Below the pieces are notes generated by a model. It saw nothing but the letters and a program-made list of their open reading frames with translations. It was not told where the DNA came from and searched no databases. From positions 1 through 35,961 of the forward strand of contig PFMD01000064.1 of assembly GCA_002784945.1 (NCBI GenBank): a stretch of DNA of 35,961 nt, written 5' to 3'. The DNA comes from Candidatus Kerfeldbacteria bacterium CG_4_10_14_0_8_um_filter_42_10 (GTDB lineage: Bacteria > Patescibacteriota > Patescibacteriia > UM-FILTER-42-10). A program made the position numbers and the translations under genes. Position 1 is the first letter of the stretch; the number at the start of each line of letters is the position of its first letter. Shown here piece by piece: positions 1 to 8,254 of this stretch.

Positions 1-2
1 CG

Positions 3-2657
3 TTGGATTTTCAAGAATACGCTGAACCCACTCCCGGCAACGCCAATCAATCCGCTTCGCCCCAAAATTATTCTGACGATATCATTATTAATGAATTACT
101 CCCCAACCCTGAAGGAACGGATAGCGACGGCGAGTTCATTGAACTGAAAAACATTGGTTCCCAGGCCGAAGATTTAGCGGATTGGATAATCAGCGATTCC
201 AGCGAAACCAATTATGTGATTAATCCAGCGGATTTGGATTCCACCTTAGTGCAGGCCGGCGGGTTTTTAGTGATTGACCGGTCTGTTTCAGGCATTACCT
301 TAAACAATTCCGGCGGCGACCAAGTAGAATTGTATCAGCCGGATGAGGTTTTATTAGCAGAGGCGGCTTATTCCGGAGCAGTGCCAGAAGGGGAATCTTA
401 CGCGCGTACTTTGGAGGGAGAATTTAATTGGACCACCACATCCACTCCAAATGAGGAAAATATTTTTACTCTAGCCAATCAGCCGCCGGTAGCAGATGCC
501 GGATCAAACATTGAAGCGGTTGTGGGAGAAACAATTCAATTTGATGGGTCCGATTCCTATGATCCGGATGATGATTCGCTGGAGTACCGTTGGAATTTCG
601 GCGATGGCGCCGCCGCTTCCGAGCTAGCGCCCGAGCACGGCTACGCAGCAGCTGGTAATTATGTGGTTACCCTGACCGTTGATGATGGTTTAGCCGATAG
701 CTCCAGTTCCATTACTGTCGTTATCCACGAAAACTCAAATTCTCTGCCCCCGGGCGAATATTCCGGCAGCATTATTATTAATGAAATTTTACCGAATCCA
801 GAAGGTTCTGATTCCGAAGGAGAATTTATAGAGCTTAAGAATATCGGAGGCGAAACAGTTGATCTTACTGGCTGGGGCTTGGGCGATTCCAGCGCCGCTC
901 GCTATTCTATAAACGGTGACGATATTCCCTCAACCATTATTAATCCCAATGAATTATTGGTAATCTACCGCGAAGCGAGCGGGATTGCCTTGAACAATAG
1001 CGGCGGCGATCAAGCGGTCCTTTACTATCCCGACGAACAGGAAGCTTTCTTGGCGGAATATTCCGAAAGCGCGCCAGAAGGAAAATCATACGGCCTGCTT
1101 TCTTCGGGCGAATGGGTGTGGACCGATCCTACGCCTGGTACAGAAAATATCCTAGTTGATAATAATCAGCCACCGTTGGTCAAAATGGATTTGGTTTCAG
1201 AAACCAAAGTGGGAATAGAAGTAACATTCGACGCCTCGGATTCCTCTGATCCGGATAATGACTCATTGGAATACTTTTGGGATTTTGGCGATGGAAACAG
1301 CGCTGAAGGGATAGAAACCCAGCATGCTTATAGCGAATTAGGAACTTATTCGGTAGTTTTGAAAGCGGTTGATTCTAACAATGCCGCCTCGGAAACATCT
1401 GCGGTTATTGTTGTTTCCGATTATGATTATGCGGAAAAAATATTACTGAACGAATTAATGCCTAATGTGGCAGGATCAGATAACGAGGGCGAATGGATTG
1501 AAATTGTGAATTTAGAAGAAAGGGAAGTTGATTTAATGGGTTGGCAGATTACCGATTTAAAAGACTATTATCTTTTTACCGAAGATACCGTTGTCGCGGC
1601 TCAGGAGTATTTACTGGTTTCCCGAACAGATTCAGGCCTTACTCTAAACAATGCTAAAGACACTGTATATCTGATAAATCCCCGCGGTGAAATTATCAGC
1701 GGAGTAGCTTATGAAAAATCACCGGAAGACATTTCGTTTGCCCGCCAGGATTTTTCGGACAATTGGGTTTGGACCGATATTCCTACCCCCGGTTCTAAAA
1801 ACGAAATCAGCGAGGTGGAATTAGAAGAGAGTGATTCCAATGGCAGTGAATCCGCAACGACAAATAAAAAAGCGATGGTTACCAACATCCTTGATGCCAA
1901 GAAACTGGAAAAAGGGGATTTAATTCAAGTAGAAGGATGGGTAATAGTTGAGCCGGGAATCTTGGGATCCCAAAAATTTTATCTTATCCAAGACCAAAGC
2001 GGCATCCAAATCTATTCTTCTAAAAAGGATTTTCCGGAACTGAATTTAGGCGATTACATCCAGGTAACCGGAAAATTATCGGAAGCCAGCGGAGAGAAAA
2101 AGGTAAACATCAGCTCGGCGGAAGATATTGTAATTATGGAACCACAGGAAATTGTTCCCGAGCCAATGGTTATTACCTCCGAGGAAATTGATGAATCATT
2201 AGAAGGGGTTTTAGTTACCATAGAAGGGAATCTGGTGGATAAAAAAGGAACTAATCTCTATTTAGATTACGGCGGTCCTAAAGAGGCCAAGATTGCCATC
2301 AAATCAACAACGGGAATTAAGAAGCCGGAATTAGAAGACGGGCAGTTGGTGCGAGTAACCGGCATTGTCAGCCAGTCCGGAGACGAGTATCAAATCCTTC
2401 CCCGTTACCAGTCCGATATTGTTTTGCCTCAGGTCCAAGGGGTTTCAGAAGAATCAGAGCAGCAAGTTACCACGGTTCCCCCAATTTCTGAATCCAGGCA
2501 GTTTTGGCAATACGCAATAGTATTGTCGGCAGGAATAATTATCGTCAGCGCCGGCCTGCTGGTAAAAAAGTACAGGCTGTGGGAGAGGTGGAGGAAGAAG
2601 ATTACTAAAAGTAACGGGATTACTTCGTCGCCCCGCAGTAAGCGGGACTCCTCGTAA
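3..2657 (+). CDS. Cell-surface lamin-tail / PKD / OB-fold protein, 5' partial
   Basis: Large secreted, membrane-anchored protein whose N-terminus lies outside the window. The first ~20 visible residues (EPTPGNAN) match the C-terminal end of a lamin-tail domain, so at least four such domains exist. Visible order: lamin-tail (about 27-155, INELLPNPEG then GEFIELKN), PKD (about 160-243, WNFGDG), lamin-tail (about 255-385), PKD (about 390-472, WDFGDG), lamin-tail (about 478-600), an OB-fold-like region (about 620-800, QVEGWVIVEPG, IQVTGKL, VRVTGIVSQ), then one membrane helix (about 834-857) and a basic tail. Lamin-tail and OB folds occur together in bacterial extracellular nucleases and DNA-binding surface proteins; no nuclease domain is visible here, but one could lie upstream. 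The last ~17 codons lie inside an inverted repeat. A surface nucleic-acid-binding role is inference; the domain calls are fairly secure. Confidence 0.82.
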   Translation: MDFQEYAEPTPGNANQSASPQNYSDDIIINELLPNPEGTDSDGEFIELKNIGSQAEDLADWIISDSSETNYVINPADLDSTLVQAGGFLVIDRSVSGITLNNSGGDQVELYQPDEVLLAEAAYSGAVPEGESYARTLEGEFNWTTTSTPNEENIFTLANQPPVADAGSNIEAVVGETIQFDGSDSYDPDDDSLEYRWNFGDGAAASELAPEHGYAAAGNYVVTLTVDDGLADSSSSITVVIHENSNSLPPGEYSGSIIINEILPNPEGSDSEGEFIELKNIGGETVDLTGWGLGDSSAARYSINGDDIPSTIINPNELLVIYREASGIALNNSGGDQAVLYYPDEQEAFLAEYSESAPEGKSYGLLSSGEWVWTDPTPGTENILVDNNQPPLVKMDLVSETKVGIEVTFDASDSSDPDNDSLEYFWDFGDGNSAEGIETQHAYSELGTYSVVLKAVDSNNAASETSAVIVVSDYDYAEKILLNELMPNVAGSDNEGEWIEIVNLEEREVDLMGWQITDLKDYYLFTEDTVVAAQEYLLVSRTDSGLTLNNAKDTVYLINPRGEIISGVAYEKSPEDISFARQDFSDNWVWTDIPTPGSKNEISEVELEESDSNGSESATTNKKAMVTNILDAKKLEKGDLIQVEGWVIVEPGILGSQKFYLIQDQSGIQIYSSKKDFPELNLGDYIQVTGKLSEASGEKKVNISSAEDIVIMEPQEIVPEPMVITSEEIDESLEGVLVTIEGNLVDKKGTNLYLDYGGPKEAKIAIKSTTGIKKPELEDGQLVRVTGIVSQSGDEYQILPRYQSDIVLPQVQGVSEESEQQVTTVPPISESRQFWQYAIVLSAGIIIVSAGLLVKKYRLWERWRKKITKSNGITSSPRSKRDSS

Positions 2658-2720
2658 TGGATTGCTAAAGAAACATTTCGCGAGCGACCGGGGGGAGCGT
2701 GGCGAACCCGTTACTTTTAG
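2605..2720. repeat. Branched inverted-repeat element, GTAACGGG family
   Basis: Perfect 14-bp outer arms (CTAAAAGTAACGGG at 2605-2618 and its complement at 2707-2720) enclose two smaller hairpins: ATTAC/GTAAT (2619-2623, 2654-2658) with a CCCGC/GCGGG tip, and TTCGC/GCGAA (2677-2681, 2702-2706). It can fold as a three-way junction in DNA or RNA. The left arm encodes the tail of the lamin-tail protein; the right arm ends 13 bases before the start of the GIY-YIG gene. The arm sequence recurs near 9876 and 24070. Confidence 0.75.
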
Positions 2721-2733
2721 CAAGCACACTGCT

Positions 2734-3027
2734 ATGAAAAACAGGCGGTATTACACCTACATCACCACCAATTGTCGGCATACGGTTTTATACGTCGGTA
2801 TGACTAATAATATTATCCGGCGCATGGAAGAACATAAAAGTAAGGCGGTAAAAAAGTCTTTTTCCGCTCGATACAATGTAGATAAACTGGTCTACTTGGA
2901 AGAGTACTCTACACGGATAGAAGCGTTGGAAAGAGAAAGACAACTGAAAGCCGGGCCAAGGTGGAGGAAGGAAAAATTAATAAATCAAAATAACCCCAAC
3001 TGGAAAGATTGGAGTGATGATTTTTAA
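2734..3027 (+). CDS. GIY-YIG single-domain endonuclease (YhbQ/COG2827-like)
   Basis: 97 residues from the ATG at 2734. An upstream in-frame start at 2662 would translate the inverted repeat and was rejected. The GIY-YIG nuclease core is complete: YYTYI near the N-terminus for the first motif, YVGMTNNIIRRMEEH for the second (catalytic Arg in IIRRM), a Glu within LVYLEEY or EALERERQLK, and the NPNWKDW ending common to this small family. These proteins are usually solo enzymes of uncertain role, thought to act on branched or damaged DNA. There is no clear ribosome-binding site. The gene follows directly on a large potentially branched palindrome, which may be relevant to its substrate (inference). 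Confidence 0.85.
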   Translation: MKNRRYYTYITTNCRHTVLYVGMTNNIIRRMEEHKSKAVKKSFSARYNVDKLVYLEEYSTRIEALERERQLKAGPRWRKEKLINQNNPNWKDWSDDF

Positions 3028-3173
3028 ATAGCAGCAAGTCATCACCATTCGAGCCACGGTAGTGGAGCAAAGCTTGAAGGCAGGATCTTCGTAGGTAGGA
3101 CCTTTAGGTCCGTAGCCAAATGTAAAAAGCTAATTGTTTTTTAATTAGATTAGTGATAATTTAAATGTGATTT
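3028..3173. other. Intergenic stretch with several small hairpins
   Basis: 146 bases without a gene. Small stem-loops include CCAC-ggta-GTGG, GAAG-gcaggat-CTTC and GGACC-ttta-GGTCC. They lie between two same-strand genes and lack a long T-tract. This could be a decayed interspersed repeat or a structured RNA; nothing recognisable. Confidence 0.3.
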
Positions 3174-3929
3174 ATGTATTTCAAAAGGTTATTATTAGTC
3201 ATTATTTTTGGCGGTTCAGCTATTGTTTTTGTTTTAAACCAATTATGGCGGGGGCCCGAAGGCGTGGAAACGCAAGCTCGGGTTTTTGCGCCGCGTATTA
3301 CTGATGAGGAATCGGTTACTAATACTAATCAAACGGAGCAACCGCTCTTGCCGGCTGAAGAAGGTGAATTCGGCCAAATTCACCTTCTGGACGTTCCCTA
3401 TACCGTTCAAGCTCCTTATGCCAAATGGGATGTTTATGACGAAGAGGCTTGCGAAGAGGCGGCGCTTTTGATGGCTTATGAATATTTAAAAGGCAATCAA
3501 TATCCCCAAGGAATAATTCCGCCAGCCGATGCCCAAACAGAACTGCGCCGGATGATTGACTTTCAGGTCGATCAGCTTGGTTATGAAGTGACCACTGATC
3601 TTTTTCCGAATCAGCTGAAAACATTCATTGAAAGTTATTGGTCCGGTTATACGGCCAGATTTATTTCCGATACCTCAGTTCTGAAAATCAAACAGGAAAT
3701 CAATAGGGGTAATCCGGTAGTAATCCCGGCCACGGCCAAAATTCTTAATAACCCCTGGTACCATTACCAGGATTATCACATGCTGTTGGTCATCGGCTAC
3801 GAAGGCGATCAATTTATCACCAATGATCCTGGCACCAAGCGGGGAGAAGATTGGAAGTATGGTCAGGATTTGGTAATTGAGGCGATAGAAGATTCGGGTG
3901 GTGAGCCGTTGGTTTTAACAAAAAAATAA
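3174..3929 (+). CDS. Secreted or anchored C39-like cysteine peptidase
   Basis: 251 residues. One N-terminal membrane helix or uncleaved signal (about residues 5-23) leads into a linker and then a Peptidase_C39_2-type domain from about residue 68. Catalytic Cys93 sits in DEEACEEAALLM, His202 in DYHMLLVIGY and Asp218 in ITNDPGT, the expected order and spacing for this papain-like fold. The domain probably faces outside and cleaves peptides or processes secreted proteins; the substrate is unknown and no ABC transporter domain is attached, so it is not a bacteriocin-export peptidase. It lies 36 bases upstream of polA on the same strand. Fold call firm, function general. Confidence 0.85.
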   Translation: MYFKRLLLVIIFGGSAIVFVLNQLWRGPEGVETQARVFAPRITDEESVTNTNQTEQPLLPAEEGEFGQIHLLDVPYTVQAPYAKWDVYDEEACEEAALLMAYEYLKGNQYPQGIIPPADAQTELRRMIDFQVDQLGYEVTTDLFPNQLKTFIESYWSGYTARFISDTSVLKIKQEINRGNPVVIPATAKILNNPWYHYQDYHMLLVIGYEGDQFITNDPGTKRGEDWKYGQDLVIEAIEDSGGEPLVLTKK

Positions 3930-3965
3930 TTTCCCTTTTTGCCTAATTTCCAGTAGATTTAGTAT

Positions 3966-6731
3966 ATGGTAGTGAAGCAAAGAAAATTTGTAATTATTGA
4001 CGGTAACGCCCTGATTCATAGGGCTTTTCATGCCTTGCCGCCGCTTACAACCAAAGACGGTAAATTAGTTAATGCCGTTTACGGTTTTACCACTATTTTT
4101 TTAAGAGTGCTCAAAGAGCTCAAGCCGGAATACGTGGCGGTCACTTTCGATAAAAAAGCGCCCACTTTCCGGCACGAGGAGTACAAAGAATATAAAGCCA
4201 CCCGAATAAAGCAGCCGGACGAACTGTATGAGCAGATTCCCATCATCAAAGATTTAGTGGAAGCGTTTCGGGTGCCCATTTTTGAAAAAGACGGCTTTGA
4301 AGCGGATGATTTAATCGGAACGATTAGCCATCAAAAAGAGCTGCAGGATTTGAAAACGATAATCGTTACCGGCGATTTAGACGCGCTGCAATTAGTAGAT
4401 GACAATACCGAGATTTATACGATGAAGCGGGGAATCGCCGACACGATTGTTTACGATGAAAAAGCGGTCAAAGAAAAATACGATGGTTTGGGCCCGGAGC
4501 AGATGATTGATTTAAAAGCATTAAAAGGAGACGCATCCGACAACATTCCCGGGGTGAAAGGAATTGGAGAAAAAGGAGCAGTCGGTTTATTAAAGACTTT
4601 TGGTACGCTGGATAAAATTTTCCAGTCCTTAAACAAGAAAGATAAACTCAGCCAAAAAATATCGGAGCGGAATAAAAAACTATTAATCGAATACAAAAAA
4701 GACGCCCTATTAAGCAAGAGGCTGGCGACAATTGTGAATGATGTGCCGATAAAATTTGATTTGGAAAAATGCCAATTAGGCGATTATGACCGGCAAAAAG
4801 TGGTAGCAATTCTTCAATCACTCGAATTCAAAAGCCTCTTGAATAAATTGCCCGAAAATTCCACTCAAGGGAGAATCGATTTATTTCAAGCTCCGACCAA
4901 AGACAAAAAAAACAAGCCCGGTGAAGAACAACACGATTATCAATTAATAGATGATCCTAATAAATTCTCCCACTTTATTGCCAAGCTTAAAAAAGAATCC
5001 GCCTTTGCCATAGATACCGAAACCAACAGCCTTGATCCTATTTTAGCGGAGCTAATTGGAATCAGTTTTGCCTGGGAAAAAGGAAAGGCTTTTTTTGTTG
5101 TGGCTAAAGAAGGTTTTTTGAAAGAATTGAAACCAATTTTAGAAGACAAAAAGATTGCCAAATACGGGCATAACATTAAATATGATTTAGAAGTGCTTCG
5201 GAAAAAGAAAATTAACCTCCAAGGAATCACTTTTGATACCATGATCGCTTCTTATTTATTGAATCCCGGTTCCCGGCAGCATAATTTAGATAGCGTGGTC
5301 TTTTCCGAACTGGGGCACGAAATGATCCCCATTGAGGAGTTGATCGGTGAAAAAGGAAAAAAACAGATATCCATGGATCAAGTTCCGATTGATAAAGTAT
5401 CCTATTATTCCTGTGAAGATGCCGATTACACCAACCGTTTAGTAAAGCCGCTTACCGAACAGCTGGAAGCTAAAGTTAACTTGGGACTTTTGGAAAAAAT
5501 CGAAGTTCCCCTGATTCCGGTGCTTGCCGAAATGGAAACGAATGGGGTAAAAATTGATCCTGAATTTTTAAACAATAAATCCCGAAATTTTGCTAAAGAA
5601 ATTAGCAGTATTGAAAAAAAGATCTACCAATTAGCCGGAAAAGAATTCAATATCAGCTCCCCCCTTCAATTAAAGGAAATCCTTTTCGAAAAATTAAAGA
5701 TATCAACGGATGACATTAAAAAAATAAAAACCGGTTTTTCCACCGCAGCCGGAGAATTGGAAAAAATGCGCGGCAAACATCCGATTATCGATTTGATTTC
5801 ACAATATCGGGAATATACTAAACTCAAATCAACTTATTTAGACGCGCTTCCTAAATTAATCAATCCCCGTACCGGCCGGGTCCATACCAACTTTAACCAG
5901 ACCATTGCCGCCACTGGCCGGCTTTCTTCCTCTGACCCTAATTTGCAAAATATTCCGATTCGAACGGCAGTCGGCCGGGAGATCCGCAAAGCATTTGTGG
6001 CGGAAAAAGGCTACGATTTGCTATCCATTGACTATTCCCAAATCGAATTGAGAATCGTGGCCTCTTTGGCTAACGATCAGAAGATGATCAGCATTTTTAA
6101 GGCCGGCGAAGATATTCATAAAAGCACGGCCGCGGAAATCAACGAAGTTTCCCTGGATAAAGTAACCAAAGAAATGCGCTACGCGGCCAAGGAAGTTAAT
6201 TTTGGAGTCCTTTACGGAATGGGCGTATACGGTTTGGCCTGGCGCACCCAAATAGACCGAGGAAAAGCCAAAGAGTTTATTGATAAATATTTCTCCGCTT
6301 TTAAAGGAGTAAAGGAATATGTTGATCAAACCAAAGCACTGGCCCAATCAATGGGTTATGTGGAGACTCTTTTTGGCCGCCGGCGCTATCTGCCGGAAAT
6401 CAATTCCGGAGTAGTACAAATTAGAAACGCGGCGGAAAGAATGGCCGTCAACATGCCGATTCAGGGGACGGCCGCGGATTTGATGAAGCTGGCCATGATT
6501 TCCGTTCAAAAAGAACTGGCGCAATTAAAAGGGAACGAAACGGGAAAGATTGCCAAAATGATTCTGCAGGTGCATGATGAATTGGTGTTTGAAGTACAAA
6601 GCGATCAGGTAAAATTATTGGCTCGGAAAATTAAAGAAATAATGGAAACCGTTTACCAGCTTAAAGTTCCCATTGAAGCGGAAGCGAAAGCGGGCAAGAA
6701 TTGGGGAGAGTTGACGCCAATTAAATTTTAA
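3966..6731 (+). CDS. polA: DNA polymerase I with 5'-3' and 3'-5' exonuclease domains
   Basis: 921 residues, full-length three-domain Pol I. Residues 1 to about 290 form the 5'-3' exonuclease (FVIIDGNALIHRAFHA; DGFEADDLIGT; GDASDNIPGVKGIGEKGA). About 325-510 form a 3'-5' exonuclease with all three acidic motifs: AIDTETNSLD, GHNIKYDLE and YSCEDADYT. Proofreading is therefore predicted active, unlike many Pol I proteins with a decayed exonuclease. The polymerase carries motif A (SIDYSQIELR), the O-helix RYAAKEVNFGVLYG with Phe at the dNTP-selectivity position, and motif C (QVHDELVFE). It acts in Okazaki-fragment maturation and repair. holA follows after a 45-base gap holding a palindrome. No clear ribosome-binding site. 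Confidence 0.98.
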   Translation: MVVKQRKFVIIDGNALIHRAFHALPPLTTKDGKLVNAVYGFTTIFLRVLKELKPEYVAVTFDKKAPTFRHEEYKEYKATRIKQPDELYEQIPIIKDLVEAFRVPIFEKDGFEADDLIGTISHQKELQDLKTIIVTGDLDALQLVDDNTEIYTMKRGIADTIVYDEKAVKEKYDGLGPEQMIDLKALKGDASDNIPGVKGIGEKGAVGLLKTFGTLDKIFQSLNKKDKLSQKISERNKKLLIEYKKDALLSKRLATIVNDVPIKFDLEKCQLGDYDRQKVVAILQSLEFKSLLNKLPENSTQGRIDLFQAPTKDKKNKPGEEQHDYQLIDDPNKFSHFIAKLKKESAFAIDTETNSLDPILAELIGISFAWEKGKAFFVVAKEGFLKELKPILEDKKIAKYGHNIKYDLEVLRKKKINLQGITFDTMIASYLLNPGSRQHNLDSVVFSELGHEMIPIEELIGEKGKKQISMDQVPIDKVSYYSCEDADYTNRLVKPLTEQLEAKVNLGLLEKIEVPLIPVLAEMETNGVKIDPEFLNNKSRNFAKEISSIEKKIYQLAGKEFNISSPLQLKEILFEKLKISTDDIKKIKTGFSTAAGELEKMRGKHPIIDLISQYREYTKLKSTYLDALPKLINPRTGRVHTNFNQTIAATGRLSSSDPNLQNIPIRTAVGREIRKAFVAEKGYDLLSIDYSQIELRIVASLANDQKMISIFKAGEDIHKSTAAEINEVSLDKVTKEMRYAAKEVNFGVLYGMGVYGLAWRTQIDRGKAKEFIDKYFSAFKGVKEYVDQTKALAQSMGYVETLFGRRRYLPEINSGVVQIRNAAERMAVNMPIQGTAADLMKLAMISVQKELAQLKGNETGKIAKMILQVHDELVFEVQSDQVKLLARKIKEIMETVYQLKVPIEAEAKAGKNWGELTPIKF

Positions 6732-6735
6732 CGCA

Positions 6736-6763
6736 GAAGGCGCGATTTGCGAATCGCGCCTTC
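6736..6763. terminator. GAAGGCG-family palindrome after polA
   Basis: 28-nt hairpin, GAAGGCGCGATT then TGCG then AATCGCGCCTTC, five bases after the polA stop. 12-bp arms but no T-tract. It may stop transcription or protect the 3' end. Same arms as the palindromes at 7779 and 31985. Confidence 0.6.
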
Positions 6764-6776
6764 ACTACCATAAACA

Positions 6777-7757
6777 ATGATTATTTTCATTCACGGCGAA
6801 GATACCTACCGCGCTCAACAGAGAGTGATTCAGCTGAAGGAGGCTTTTATTAAAAAATACAGCCACTCCGGACTTAATGTTGTTACCCTAGACGGGGAAG
6901 ATTTAACCCTGGCTGATTTTCGAAGCAAATGTTTTTCCGCCGGATTGCTGGAAAAGAAACGATTAATCATAATCAAAAACGTGGTTGCTCAAAGCAGTAA
7001 TAAAGAGTTGCTGCAGGGGATACTAGAACTGATTAAGAACAAGAAATTCCCTCCAGACAACATTCTGATTTTTTGGGAGGGAAGTCTGACAGAAGAAAAA
7101 CCCAAAAAAGGAGAAACCAATCTGAAAAGTGCGCTACTTAAAATGCTGGCTAAAGAAAAAGCCGAAAGGTTTGAACCGCTCTCGGCCAATGAATTGAAAA
7201 AGTGGACGTTGAATGAGATTAAAAAAAGAGAAGGAAAGATAGAAAGCGATGCGCTGGAAGAATTAGTGGCCAAAGTGGGGCAAGATTTATGGCAAATGAG
7301 CAATGAGATCGAGAAGCTGGTTAATTACTGCTCAGGCCGTCCAATCACCCAGCAAGATGTTGCCGTTTTTGTGCAATCAAAATTCGATGAAAACATTTTT
7401 CACCTTACCGATGCCTTGGGGCAACGACAAAAAAAGCAGGCGCTTAAACTGGTTCACGACCAGCTGGCCAATGGAACTGAACCGCTGGTGCTTTTATCTA
7501 AATTCATCTGGCAGTTTAGGAATCTGATTCAAGTCAATGAAATGATCAGACTAAAAAAAACCCCAGCGGAAATTACCCAAGAACTGAAGTTGCATCCTTT
7601 CGTGGTGCAAAAAACTATTCCTCAAGCAAACCGCTTTTCCGAAGAAAAATTAAAGGAAATTTACGCGAATCTTTCAGAGATTGATTTCAAATTAAAAAAC
7701 AGCAATGCCGCTCCGGCGCTTTTATTTGACTTACTGATAATAAAGGTTTGTGATTGA
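6777..7757 (+). CDS. holA: DNA polymerase III delta subunit
   Basis: 326 residues, usual length. The N-terminus IIFIHGEDTYRAQQ matches the start of clamp-loader delta, which opens the sliding clamp. The AAA+-like domain spans about 1-210 (RLIIIKNV and ILIFWEG strands) and the C-terminal helical domain includes DENIFHLTDALGQRQKKQAL, a region conserved in HolA. Delta lacks a working Walker A motif, as here. It directly follows polA on the same strand, grouping two replication genes. Start chosen at the ATG immediately before IIFIHGEDTY. Confidence 0.93.
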   Translation: MIIFIHGEDTYRAQQRVIQLKEAFIKKYSHSGLNVVTLDGEDLTLADFRSKCFSAGLLEKKRLIIIKNVVAQSSNKELLQGILELIKNKKFPPDNILIFWEGSLTEEKPKKGETNLKSALLKMLAKEKAERFEPLSANELKKWTLNEIKKREGKIESDALEELVAKVGQDLWQMSNEIEKLVNYCSGRPITQQDVAVFVQSKFDENIFHLTDALGQRQKKQALKLVHDQLANGTEPLVLLSKFIWQFRNLIQVNEMIRLKKTPAEITQELKLHPFVVQKTIPQANRFSEEKLKEIYANLSEIDFKLKNSNAAPALLFDLLIIKVCD

Positions 7758-7778
7758 ATTTAGAAAACCAAAACAGTT

Positions 7779-7806
7779 GAAGGCGCGACATCGATGTCGC
7801 GCCTTC
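7779..7806. terminator. Perfect 28-bp GAAGGCG-family palindrome between convergent genes
   Basis: GAAGGCGCGACATC followed at once by its exact complement GATGTCGCGCCTTC, with no spacer. It lies between the 3' ends of holA (+) and rpsT (-), so it is placed to act as a bidirectional terminator. Only short T-runs flank it. Confidence 0.7.
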
Positions 7807-7819
7807 TTACTTTAGGAAT

Positions 7820-8083
7820 CTATTTTAGAGTATTATACTTTTTCGTCAGGCGGGATTTCAACCGGGCTACGGTATTCTTTTTCATTTTTTTATTCTGGGC
7901 AGCCTTATCTAGAGCTTTAATGGTTTTAGCTAAAAGTTCTTTGGCGCTGTCTTTCTGATTCGCTTCGATTGCTTTCCGCGTTTTTTTCTTCAGTGATTTT
8001 AAGTTGTTAATCACTTTAAGATTCCGAGAGCGGCGTTTTTTAGATTGCCTTAGTGATTTAAAGGCGGCTTTTTGAGTAGGCAT
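7820..8083 (-). CDS. rpsT: 30S ribosomal protein S20
   Basis: 87 residues, usual S20 length. Starts MPTQKAAFKSLRQSKKRRSRN, the basic helical N-terminus that contacts 16S rRNA, followed by the NLKSLKKKTRKAI helix and the KNTVARLKSRLTKKYNTLK C-terminus. Monocistronic on the minus strand, convergent with holA and divergent from the PurF homologue, with a good promoter upstream and a perfect palindrome at its 3' end. Confidence 0.96.
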   Translation of the reverse strand: MPTQKAAFKSLRQSKKRRSRNLKVINNLKSLKKKTRKAIEANQKDSAKELLAKTIKALDKAAQNKKMKKNTVARLKSRLTKKYNTLK

Positions 8084-8120
8084 CTTGTTCTATTAATAAT
8101 TATGATAAAAGTTAGTCTTT

Positions 8121-8149
8121 ATTTTAGCAAAAGAGTTACTTTTTAACAA
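8121..8149 (-). promoter_or_regulatory. Promoter of rpsT
   Basis: On the minus strand: -35 TTGTTA (8144-8149), 17-base spacer, -10 TAAAAT (8121-8126), about 40 bases upstream of the rpsT start. Confidence 0.65.
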
Positions 8150-8254
8150 GTTTTGACGCCGGGTTTATAAAATGATAAGGTGAAGATTCCCAAAACAAAG
8201 ATAATCAAAAAAAGTCCCTTCAAATACACGCTAAAGAAAGCGAGGTTAGTTGCT

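Noticed and set aside
2454-2729. Minus-strand reading frame over the 3' end of the lamin-tail gene
   Set aside because: Shadow of the true gene and the inverted repeat; no start signals or protein-like composition.
3028-3173. A structured small RNA or T-box between the GIY-YIG and C39 genes
   Set aside because: Only short hairpins of 4-5 bp; no T-box, riboswitch or promoter motif.
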